Virus record (IMG/VR): IMGVR_UViG_3300039210_000318
Span: 1 to 64,000 of that record
From: a virus
Reading direction: 5' to 3' (one strand)
DNA length: 64,000 nucleotides
Below the pieces are notes generated by a model. The model saw only the letters and a program-made list of their open reading frames with translations. It made no database searches and was not told the origin of the DNA. A program made the translations under genes and the position numbers. Positions 56,361 to 62,529 of the stretch are shown one piece after another (the stretch's first letter is position 1; each line of letters starts with the position of its first letter).

Positions 56361-56380
56361 GCGAGCGAAAGGATACACGC

Positions 56381-56797
56381 ATGAACGGCGAGCGGAACGC
56401 GACCTGGAAGGGCATGAACTGGATACGCCAGGACGCCCGCCTTGCCATCTACCTCCGGGACCGCTTCACCTGCCTGTACTGCGGCAGCGACCTAACGGCG
56501 CACCTGCCGGGGCAGCTGACCCTGGACCACCTCGACTCCTGCGAGGAGCGAGCGGTCCGGGGCGAGAAGCCAGACAACCGACCGGCCAACCTCGTCACCG
56601 CCTGCGCGCGGTGCAACTACAGCCGCGGCGCGAAGCCATGGCGCGACTTCGCGCCGGGGGGAGCAATCGACCGGATTGAGATGACGGTAGCCGAGCCGCT
56701 CAACCGCGCGCTCGCCCGCGCCATCCTGGCCGGGGAGGTCAACCTTGACGCCGAATCCCTCCGGGGCGGCGCGGGCGAAGGTACCACGGCTGGCTAG
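56381..56797 (+). CDS. cassette 8: HNH endonuclease
   Basis: 138 residues. IYLRDRFTCLYCGSDL, LTLDHLDSC and NLVTACARCNYSRGAKPW supply the CxxC, the D-H of the beta-beta-alpha metal site and the second CxxC/N, a complete HNH domain. It is the only cassette with a recognisable enzyme. GAAAGGA site. Could be a free-standing homing-type nuclease or act against other DNA. The TAG stop begins the next TAGTACC element, and no separate terminator is seen. Confidence 0.88.
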   Translation: MNGERNATWKGMNWIRQDARLAIYLRDRFTCLYCGSDLTAHLPGQLTLDHLDSCEERAVRGEKPDNRPANLVTACARCNYSRGAKPWRDFAPGGAIDRIEMTVAEPLNRALARAILAGEVNLDAESLRGGAGEGTTAG

Positions 56798-56825
56798 TAC
56801 CAACGGCGGCCGGGCGCAAAAGGGC

Positions 56826-56877
56826 TTGCGTATACCGCAACGTCCCGGTACCATCTGAGTACGGGGATTTACCCGTA
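56826..56877 (+). promoter_or_regulatory. cassette 9 operator-promoter and leader hairpin
   Basis: -35 TTGCGT, ATACCG-CAACGTCC-CGGTAC (56832-56851, one arm mismatch), -10 TACCAT, leader TACGGG/CCCGTA (56860-56877). Confidence 0.8.
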
Positions 56878-56896
56878 GGACGCGAAAGGAACACCA

Positions 56897-57196
56897 ATGA
56901 CCACCACGACCGCCACGATGACCCCCAGCGAGCGCATGGACGCCGCGAACGCCGCGGCCTTCAAGGCGACGGTAGAGACGCTCAACTACCGGCGCGCGGA
57001 GCTGGCGACCAGCATCTACCACCTCGCCATCGCCGCCACGACCATGCATGCGGCCCTGAACCTCGACCACGCGCCTTGCTCGGTCACGGATACGGCGCTG
57101 GCCATCGCCACCGTCGAAGGCATCCGCGACGCCCTACGCGCCGAGGACCGCGCATGCGCCGCCAAGCTCGCCTACCTCGGCCAGCAAGAGGTCTAG
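56897..57196 (+). CDS. cassette 9 protein (99 aa, helical)
   Basis: Almost entirely helical (TPSERMDAANAAAFKATVETLNYRRAELATSIYHLAIAATTMHAALNLDHAP ... VEGIRDALRAEDRACAAKLAYLGQQ). GAAAGGAA site. No family recognised. Confidence 0.7.
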   Translation: MTTTTATMTPSERMDAANAAAFKATVETLNYRRAELATSIYHLAIAATTMHAALNLDHAPCSVTDTALAIATVEGIRDALRAEDRACAAKLAYLGQQEV

Positions 57197-57207
57197 CCGC
57201 CAACGCG

Positions 57208-57239
57208 CAGCCCCCGGTACCGCGCGGTACCGGGGGCTG
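57208..57239 (+). terminator. cassette 9 terminator
   Basis: 16-bp inverted repeat CAGCCCCCGGTACCGC and complement. Confidence 0.72.
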
Positions 57240-57342
57240 CCTCGTTTTGGGCGATGCTGCTGCCTGGCCGGCGTACCGCGCGGTACGCCGGCCAGATGGG
57301 CTACCGGTGGGTAGTACCAACGGCGGCCGCGCCATCAGCCGC

Positions 57343-57394
57343 TTGCGTATACCGTAGCGTACCGGTATGATCCTGGTACGGGGATTTACCCGTA
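57343..57394 (+). promoter_or_regulatory. cassette 10 operator-promoter and leader hairpin
   Basis: -35 TTGCGT, ATACCG-TAGCGTAC-CGGTAT (57349-57368), -10 TATGAT, leader TACGGG/CCCGTA (57377-57394). Confidence 0.88.
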
Positions 57395-57413
57395 GGAGTC
57401 GAAGGGACGAACG

Positions 57414-57608
57414 ATGAACGCCAGCAAGCTAATGTGGGAAATCCTCGAAGACGAGAGCCTTTCCGGCGCGCACCTCGAAACAATCGCCCGCTGCATCAAC
57501 GAGCGAGCCGCGCGCAAGACGCGAGCCGAGCGCATCGCCGCCTTGGGCGGGCCCGCGAGCAAGCTAAGCCTCCGGCAGCGCCTTGCTTGCTGGTTGATCG
57601 GGGCATAG
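57414..57608 (+). CDS. cassette 10 first protein (64 aa)
   Basis: MNASKLMWEILEDESLSGAHLETIARCINERAARKTRAERIAALGGPASKLSLRQRLACWLIGA, helical with a hydrophobic end. GAAGGGA site. Followed after 1 nt by a second gene, so this cassette carries two. Confidence 0.65.
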   Translation: MNASKLMWEILEDESLSGAHLETIARCINERAARKTRAERIAALGGPASKLSLRQRLACWLIGA

Positions 57609-57609
57609 G

Positions 57610-57846
57610 ATGCAAGCAAGCAACAGCCTACCGCTGATGACCGGCGCGGCGCTGGCGCGCAAGGCCAAGCGCGTAGCCGCCTACGCCGTAGAGCGAGCGA
57701 CCGAGCAAGTAGCGGCGCGCGAGCGTTGGTACGGCGAGGAGCCGTGCGCCTACCGCGCGGCGGCGTTGGCCGATGCGCGCGGGGAGCTGGAGCGAGCCAG
57801 CGCCGCCGCGGCCGGGTGCGGCGTGCGCCTACCGCGCAGCGCGTAA
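57610..57846 (+). CDS. cassette 10 second protein (78 aa)
   Basis: MQASNSLPLMTGAALARKAKRVAAYAVERATEQVAARERWYGEEPCAYRAAALADARGELERASAAAAGCGV: basic helices. ATAGGATGC junction with the previous stop. No family recognised. Confidence 0.6.
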   Translation: MQASNSLPLMTGAALARKAKRVAAYAVERATEQVAARERWYGEEPCAYRAAALADARGELERASAAAAGCGVRLPRSA

Positions 57847-57862
57847 CGGCGGTACGCGCCAA

Positions 57863-57897
57863 CGTGACCCCAAAGACCGGCGCCCTTTGGGGTCACG
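57863..57897 (+). terminator. cassette 10 terminator (different sequence)
   Basis: 13-bp stem CGTGACCCCAAAG and complement, 9-nt loop. Not of the GGTACC type, so the terminator part of cassettes can be exchanged. Confidence 0.7.
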
Positions 57898-58040
57898 CCC
57901 GTCCCGGTAGGCGCCCCCCGGCATGGCCGGCGCGCCGCCCCGGTACGCCTGGCCGTTGCGCAGCCTGCACGCTATAAAAGGGCGCGCCGGCCAGATGGGC
58001 TACCCGGCCTAGTACCATCGGCTACCGCGCCGGAAAGGGC

Positions 58041-58091
58041 TTGCGTATACCGTTGCGCGCCGGTATCTTGAAGTACGGGGAGTTACCCGTA
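58041..58091 (+). promoter_or_regulatory. cassette 11 operator-promoter and leader hairpin
   Basis: -35 TTGCGT, ATACCG-TTGCGCGC-CGGTAT (58047-58066), -10 TATCTT, leader TACGGG/CCCGTA (58074-58091). Confidence 0.88.
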
Positions 58092-58110
58092 GGAGCCGAA
58101 AGGGAAACAA

Positions 58111-58353
58111 ATGAAGCTGACGATCAAGACCCAGGTAGCGAGCCTCCAGACCCGCCGCGACGCGAACGCCGCGCGCTTGGTAGCCATCTCGGAGCTAATC
58201 GCTCGCCTACCGTATATGCAGGAAAACAACTTCAACGCCGGTCCGGCCGGGATCGCGCGCATCGCCACCCTCAACGCCGAAGCCTCTACCCTTACCGCCG
58301 AGAACGCCGGGATCGGCTCCGCGCTACGCGCCATGGCTACCGGCGCACGGTAG
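58111..58353 (+). CDS. cassette 11 protein (80 aa, helical)
   Basis: MKLTIKTQVASLQTRRDANAARLVAISELIARLPYMQENNFNAGPAGIARIATLNAEASTLTAENAGIGSAL. GAAAGGGA site. No family recognised. Confidence 0.68.
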   Translation: MKLTIKTQVASLQTRRDANAARLVAISELIARLPYMQENNFNAGPAGIARIATLNAEASTLTAENAGIGSALRAMATGAR

Positions 58354-58367
58354 ACGCGCCTTCCCCC

Positions 58368-58400
58368 AAGCCCCCCGGTACGCGGTACCGGGGGGCTTTT
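58368..58400 (+). terminator. cassette 11 terminator
   Basis: AAGCCCCCCGGTAC and complement, then TTTT. The next 280 nt are gene-free and include a fragment like the 230-bp repeat (GCCAACGTGGCGCGGTTGTG near 58557). Confidence 0.78.
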
Positions 58401-58681
58401 CCGTTTCCGGCGCTCGCCTGGCCGGCGCGCCGTAGGGTACACGCCGCCCCGGCGCCGCGCCGGCTACCCGGAACGGCGCGCCACGTCCCCCGGTACGCCG
58501 CGTTCGTTCTCGGCAACGGTAGGAAGTGGCAGGCCGGCGGGGTCTTGGCCGTGTGCGCCAACGTGGCGCGGTTGTGGGGGTTGCGCGCCGGGGCGGCGCG
58601 GTACCGGCGCGCTGGCCGGCGGCCGCGCCGGCCATCTGGGCTATGCCAGGCTGGTACCTCCGGCGCGCCGGCGCACGGGGT

Positions 58682-58734
58682 TTGCAGGATACCGCTACGT
58701 AGCGGTATCATCCGGCTACGGGGTTTTCCCGTAG
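58682..58734 (+). promoter_or_regulatory. cassette 12 operator-promoter and leader hairpin
   Basis: TTGCAG, perfect palindrome ATACCGCTACGTAGCGGTAT (58689-58708), -10 TATCAT, leader CTACGGG-GTTTT-CCCGTAG (58716-58734). Confidence 0.88.
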
Positions 58735-58756
58735 GAGCCGAAAGGAAGCTACCGCC

Positions 58757-58954
58757 ATGGACCACTACAACCGCCTATACCAACCGAGCAATCCAGCGCC
58801 GACGCTCCGGCGCACCAGCCTCGTGCAGGAAGCGGCCAACTTCGCCGCTTACGACGCCTACGGCGACGCCTTGCGCCGGTACGGCCGCACCGATCAGCGC
58901 ACGCTCGACGCCCACGCCGATTGGGTGCGCATCGCCACAGGTACTAGCCGCTGA
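58757..58954 (+). CDS. cassette 12 protein (65 aa)
   Basis: MDHYNRLYQPSNPAPTLRRTSLVQEAANFAAYDAYGDALRRYGRTDQRTLDAHADWVRIATGTSR, helical. GAAAGGAAG site. Only a weak GGTACC-containing hairpin follows before the next promoter. Confidence 0.65.
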   Translation: MDHYNRLYQPSNPAPTLRRTSLVQEAANFAAYDAYGDALRRYGRTDQRTLDAHADWVRIATGTSR

Positions 58955-58996
58955 TGGTACCTCCGGGGGACGGCGCGCCGTGCCGCCCCCTGGCCC

Positions 58997-59048
58997 TTGC
59001 GTATACCGGTACGTGCCGGTATCATCCTGTTACGGGGATTTACCCGTA
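58997..59048 (+). promoter_or_regulatory. cassette 13 operator-promoter and leader hairpin
   Basis: -35 TTGCGT, ATACCG-GTACGTGC-CGGTAT (59003-59022), -10 TATCAT, leader TACGGG/CCCGTA (59031-59048). Confidence 0.88.
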
Positions 59049-59067
59049 GCAGCCGAAAGGAACCCAC

Positions 59068-59652
59068 ATGTACCAGCCCTCCCCCGAAATGCAAGCCAGC
59101 ATCGCCGGCATCCGCGAGCGCAGCGCCTACGGCGACGAGAACCGCGCCGCCGCCGCTAAGGCCCGCGCCGCGGACCGAGCGGCCGACGCGCTGGTCGCCA
59201 GCCGCATGGCGGCGCGCCGCCGCCCTCAGTCGGTCCTGGCCACCGAAGCCGACTGGCAGGCGTTCAGCGCCGCCGTGGACGCCGCCCTCGCCGCCGACAA
59301 GGCGCGCGACCTGCAAGCAAGCCTCGACCGCTTGGTAGCGGACGAATGGAACCCCCAGCAAGGCGCGCGCGTCCTCCGCGTATGCGGGCTGGGCGAAACC
59401 CCCCTGTACGTGGTACACGGCGCGTCCGGCGCGCAGCGCGGCGGCTTCGCTACCCGCGAGGAAGCGACCGAATGGATGCTCGCTCGCTACATCAAGGATC
59501 AAGGCGCGCTGTACGCGGACGATCCCCGCGGCGCGGCCGAGGAGGAGGAGCACCTCGCGGAGATGGTCGAAGGCCGAGCGAGCAACCCCGCGTACCAGAG
59601 CAACGACCTGGAGGAGGAGCTTGCCGACGCGATGCTGGGCGAGCGCCGGTAG
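59068..59652 (+). CDS. cassette 13 protein (194 aa, largest cassette gene)
   Basis: N-terminal helices (AKARAADRAADALVASRMAARRRPQ), then ADEWNPQQGARVLRVCGLGETPLYVVHGASGAQRGGFATREEATEWMLARYIKDQGALYADD with a strand-rich centre, and an acidic helical tail. GAAAGGAA site. No family recognised. Confidence 0.7.
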   Translation: MYQPSPEMQASIAGIRERSAYGDENRAAAAKARAADRAADALVASRMAARRRPQSVLATEADWQAFSAAVDAALAADKARDLQASLDRLVADEWNPQQGARVLRVCGLGETPLYVVHGASGAQRGGFATREEATEWMLARYIKDQGALYADDPRGAAEEEEHLAEMVEGRASNPAYQSNDLEEELADAMLGERR

Positions 59653-59664
59653 CCGCGCCGCCCC

Positions 59665-59693
59665 AGCCCCCGGTACCGCGCGTACCGGGGGCT
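59665..59693 (+). terminator. cassette 13 terminator
   Basis: AGCCCCCGGTAC and complement with a CGCGC loop, then TTCG. Confidence 0.72.
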
Positions 59694-59780
59694 TTCGCGT
59701 CCCCGGCGCTGGCCGGGGCGGCGCGCCGGCCGAAGGTACCAGCGCCGACTAGCCCAGATGGCCGGCGCGCCGACCAGCCC

Positions 59781-59832
59781 TTGCGTATACTGGTACGTAG
59801 CGGTATCATCCAGGTACGGGGCTTTACCCGTA
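59781..59832 (+). promoter_or_regulatory. cassette 14 operator-promoter and leader hairpin
   Basis: -35 TTGCGT, ATACTG-GTACGTAG-CGGTAT (59787-59806), -10 TATCAT, leader TACGGG/CCCGTA (59815-59832). Confidence 0.87.
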
Positions 59833-59851
59833 GGAGCGAAAGGATACACGC

Positions 59852-60112
59852 ATGGCCCTTACCCGCGACACCTACTCCACCTACAAGCGCGCATGGAACC
59901 GCGCCGCCGCCGCGCGCGCCGAGCGGGCGCACCCGACCAATACCCCCGGCTCGCTGCTTCTGCAGGAGGAGTGGAACGCGCGCCAGAAGGTCCGCTCGCT
60001 TGAATACCTGCTCGCCCACCTACCAAGCGACCCGGCGTTCGACACCTTCCGCGCCGACTACCAAGCGGAGCGCGAGACCCTACTCGCCCTGCTCCTCGAA
60101 GTGCTGGCCTAG
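59852..60112 (+). CDS. cassette 14 protein (86 aa, helical)
   Basis: MALTRDTYSTYKRAWNRAAAARAERAHPTNTPGSLLLQEEWNARQKVRSLEYLLAHLPSDPAFDTFRADYQAERETLLALLLEVLA. GAAAGGA site. No family recognised. Confidence 0.68.
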   Translation: MALTRDTYSTYKRAWNRAAAARAERAHPTNTPGSLLLQEEWNARQKVRSLEYLLAHLPSDPAFDTFRADYQAERETLLALLLEVLA

Positions 60113-60126
60113 CCCCCCGCCGCCAC

Positions 60127-60153
60127 GCCCCCCGGTATGCCCTACCGGGGGGC
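60127..60153 (+). terminator. cassette 14 terminator
   Basis: GCCCCCCGGTA-type stem (one internal mismatch), then CTTTG. Confidence 0.7.
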
Positions 60154-60268
60154 TTTGCCGTTTCCGGCGCGCCGGGGCGGCGCGTGCCAGGCGCACCCGG
60201 TAGCCGGCCATCTGGGCTACGCCGGCGTGGTACCAACGGCGGTACCACCGGCCAGCGCTCCGTGGCGC

Positions 60269-60318
60269 TTGCGTATACCGTTGCGTAGCGGTATCATCCG
60301 AGTACGGCGCGTAGCCGC
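60269..60318 (+). promoter_or_regulatory. cassette 15 operator-promoter with short leader hairpin
   Basis: -35 TTGCGT, ATACCG-TTGCGTAG-CGGTAT (60275-60294), -10 TATCAT. The leader hairpin is reduced to CGGC-GCGTA-GCCG. Confidence 0.82.
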
Positions 60319-60337
60319 GAAGCGAAAGGGGACCGAC

Positions 60338-60493
60338 ATGACGATGATGATTATGCTGGGGATGGTCGCCGCGGCCATGCTCCTCGCCGCCATGGCCCAC
60401 ACCTGGGTCAGCGAAGCCGCCAGCCGCGACGAGGTACGCCGGGTTGACGCGCGGATCGCCGCGCGCCGCCAGCGCGCCAGCGCGCGGTACTAG
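60338..60493 (+). CDS. cassette 15 first protein: 51-residue membrane protein
   Basis: MTMMIMLGMVAAAMLLAAMAHTWVSEAA is a single transmembrane helix near the N-terminus, followed by a basic cytoplasmic-type tail (RDEVRRVDARIAARRQRASARY). GAAAGGGG site. First of three genes in this last cassette. Confidence 0.65.
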   Translation: MTMMIMLGMVAAAMLLAAMAHTWVSEAASRDEVRRVDARIAARRQRASARY

Positions 60494-60549
60494 CCACCGA
60501 GCGACGCCGCCGGTACCGTACCGGCGCGAGAGGAAAGGAAGCAACCACC

Positions 60550-60927
60550 ATGGCCCGCGAAACCACCAGCCAACTCCTGGAGCAAGCCACCGCCCTCGAA
60601 GCGACCATCTACCGCATCGGGTATGACGCCTACCCCGGCGCGCCGACCGGCATCGCCGCCGACCACCTTGCCTGCGCCGAGCGTGAGGTTGCCGACCTGC
60701 ACGCCCGCATCCGCGCCAACGGCGACGGCATCATCCTGGGCGACGCTCCCTCGCTCGGGCCCAACGGCAACCTGGGCTATGCCCAGATGGTCTCGCTCAT
60801 GACCGGCACGCCTCCCTCCGAGGTACCCCCCTACATCCTGACCGCCGCCGAGCAAGCCAGCCTCGACGCGCAGGAGCAGCAGCTCATTGACGACGAGCAG
60901 GCGCGAAGCGCGCCGCGCCCTTGGTAG
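60550..60927 (+). CDS. cassette 15 second protein (125 aa)
   Basis: MARETTSQLLEQATALEATIYRIGYDAYPGAPTGIAADHLACAEREVADLHARIRANGDGIILGD ... PPYILTAAEQASLDAQEQQLIDDEQ. Helical with a central loop. Preceded by GAGGAAAGGAAG but no promoter of its own. No family recognised. Confidence 0.68.
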   Translation: MARETTSQLLEQATALEATIYRIGYDAYPGAPTGIAADHLACAEREVADLHARIRANGDGIILGDAPSLGPNGNLGYAQMVSLMTGTPPSEVPPYILTAAEQASLDAQEQQLIDDEQARSAPRPW

Positions 60928-60952
60928 CCGGATAGGAAAGGGAGCAACCGCC

Positions 60953-61156
60953 ATGACCGACGCCGACCGCGACCGCTGCCGACTCGAACAAGACCGCTTG
61001 ATCGCTCTCTGCGAGGAGCTTGGCTTCGACCTCTCCTTGCCCTTCTGTAGCCTCCCCGGCGCGCCAACGGTAGCACGCCTGCTCGTCGCCATCTACCCGG
61101 AATGGCTCGGAGCCATCGTGGCTACGGCCAACTCCCTCGCCTACCGCGCCGACTAG
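60953..61156 (+). CDS. cassette 15 third protein (67 aa)
   Basis: MTDADRDRCRLEQDRLIALCEELGFDLSLPFCSLPGAPTVARLLVAIYPEWLGAIVATANSLAYRAD. GGAAAGGGAG site 11 nt upstream. Helical; no family recognised. Confidence 0.65.
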   Translation: MTDADRDRCRLEQDRLIALCEELGFDLSLPFCSLPGAPTVARLLVAIYPEWLGAIVATANSLAYRAD

Positions 61157-61182
61157 GAAAGGAAGCGCCGCTCGCTACCCTC

Positions 61183-61216
61183 GCCCTTGCTCCCTGTGGG
61201 GTCAGGGAGCAAGGGC
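61183..61216 (+). terminator. terminator closing the cassette array
   Basis: 14-bp stem GCCCTTGCTCCCTG and complement with a TGGGGT loop, then TATT. Confidence 0.78.
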
Positions 61217-61307
61217 TATTGGCGGTTTCACCCCTCGCCTGGCCGGCTACCGCGCCGGCCGGAAGCACGCCGGTCCCTCCCTCAGCAAGCGTGACACGCC
61301 CGTTCCA

Positions 61308-61550
61308 AAACGACCGTCGCCGGTTACAACCTCGCGCCGGGGCGGCGCGCTGTCGCGCGACGTTGCCCCACACGCCCCCGCTGCCGGCAGCGCGAGGCAT
61401 CGTTGGCCTGACGCCCCTGCCCAAATGTCGCCCAACCGGCCTGGGGCATCGTGGCGCGTTTCTGGGCGGCTTCCAAAAGCCTGCCAGTATAGGCCAAAGC
61501 GAAATCTAACGCGGCGTGTCGGGCAACGTCGGGGTGCGTTTTTCGCCGGT
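61308..61550 (+). repeat. 230-bp dispersed repeat, copy D
   Basis: CGACGTTGCCCCACACGCC, GAGGCATCGTTGGCCTGACG, GGGGCATCGTGGCGCGTTTC, CTAACGCGGCGTGTCGGGCA and CGTCGGGGTGCGTTTTTCGC occur in the same order as in copies A-C. It lies upstream of the methyltransferase gene. No operator palindrome was found between them. 61157-61713 has no convincing gene. Confidence 0.75.
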
Positions 61551-61713
61551 TTCCGCGCCGGAAACGGCTCCCCGGCGAGGCCGCGCGGCCGACATTCCTA
61601 GCACGCCCTCCGCTCCCTCGCCCGACACTTATGCCATACCCGCCGGCCGGGTGCGCGCTCGCGTGCCTCGCCGCTCGCTCCCCCCCCTTGCTCTCGCAAC
61701 GAAGGACGCTCGC

Positions 61714-62529
61714 TTGGACTCGGCCTGGACCATGTACCTCGGTAACGCCCTGACCTTGCTCCCGGACCTCGCGCCGGCCAGCATCGGCTGCGTCGTCACC
61801 TCTCCCCCGTATGCCATGCAACGCAAAGACTTCTATGCCAGCATCGAGGAAGCGGACTACCCGGCGTGGACGGTCGCCTGGCTGGACGCCCTACGCCCAG
61901 CCCTTGCTCCCGGAGCAAGCGTCCTCATCAACATCCGCGAGCACATCCGCGACGGCGTCATGGCCGACTACGTGCACCGTACCCGGCTCGCCGTCCGCGA
62001 AGCCGGCTGGTTCGAGCACGAGGAACTCGTCTGGTGCAAGCCCGACGCTCCCCCGCTCGGCCCTAATGCCTTCCCCCGGCGCGCCTGGGAACGGGTGCTC
62101 TGGTTCAGCCAGAGCCGCCGGCCCTACTCCGACCCGAAGGCCAACGGCACGCCGAGCAAGCTCATCGGCATGCGGCCGGCCAACCCCGGTATCGAGCGAG
62201 TAGGCGGTCACTCGGACGGCTACCGCGACGGCATCGCCCGTTGCACGAACGTCATCACCATCCCCGTTGGCGGCAACACCAGCCGCCTGCGCTCTCCCGG
62301 CCATACCGCCGCTTTCCCCCCGGCGCTCGCCGCCTGGCTCATACGCCTGGCATGCCCCCCCGGCGCCACCGTCCTTGACCCCTTCGCCGGCTCCGGCTCG
62401 TCCGGCCTGGCCGCCATGGGCGAAGGACGGTCCTTCGTCGGCATCGAACTGGATGCCCCGACCTTCTGGCAAGCGAGCGAACGCCTGCACGCCTACGTCG
62501 TCGCCAAGGAGACCCCTCTTGCCTCTTGA
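61714..62529 (+). CDS. N4/N6 DNA methyltransferase (SPPY type)
   Basis: 271 residues from a TTG with GAAGGA 8 nt upstream; an ATG six codons later is an alternative. Motif IV GCVVTSPPYAMQ (near residue 29-40) and motif I VLDPFAGSGSSGLAAMGEGRSFVGIELD (near 220-247) in beta-class order. SPPY favours N4-cytosine methylation, but target and base are not certain. The next gene starts 11 nt before this stop. Confidence 0.88.
   Translation: MDSAWTMYLGNALTLLPDLAPASIGCVVTSPPYAMQRKDFYASIEEADYPAWTVAWLDALRPALAPGASVLINIREHIRDGVMADYVHRTRLAVREAGWFEHEELVWCKPDAPPLGPNAFPRRAWERVLWFSQSRRPYSDPKANGTPSKLIGMRPANPGIERVGGHSDGYRDGIARCTNVITIPVGGNTSRLRSPGHTAAFPPALAAWLIRLACPPGATVLDPFAGSGSSGLAAMGEGRSFVGIELDAPTFWQASERLHAYVVAKETPLAS

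Noticed and set aside
51444-61550. Integron attC-like recombination sites between cassettes
   Set aside because: The shared blocks are promoter, leader and terminator elements; no attC-type paired simple sites and no integron-type integrase are seen in the window.
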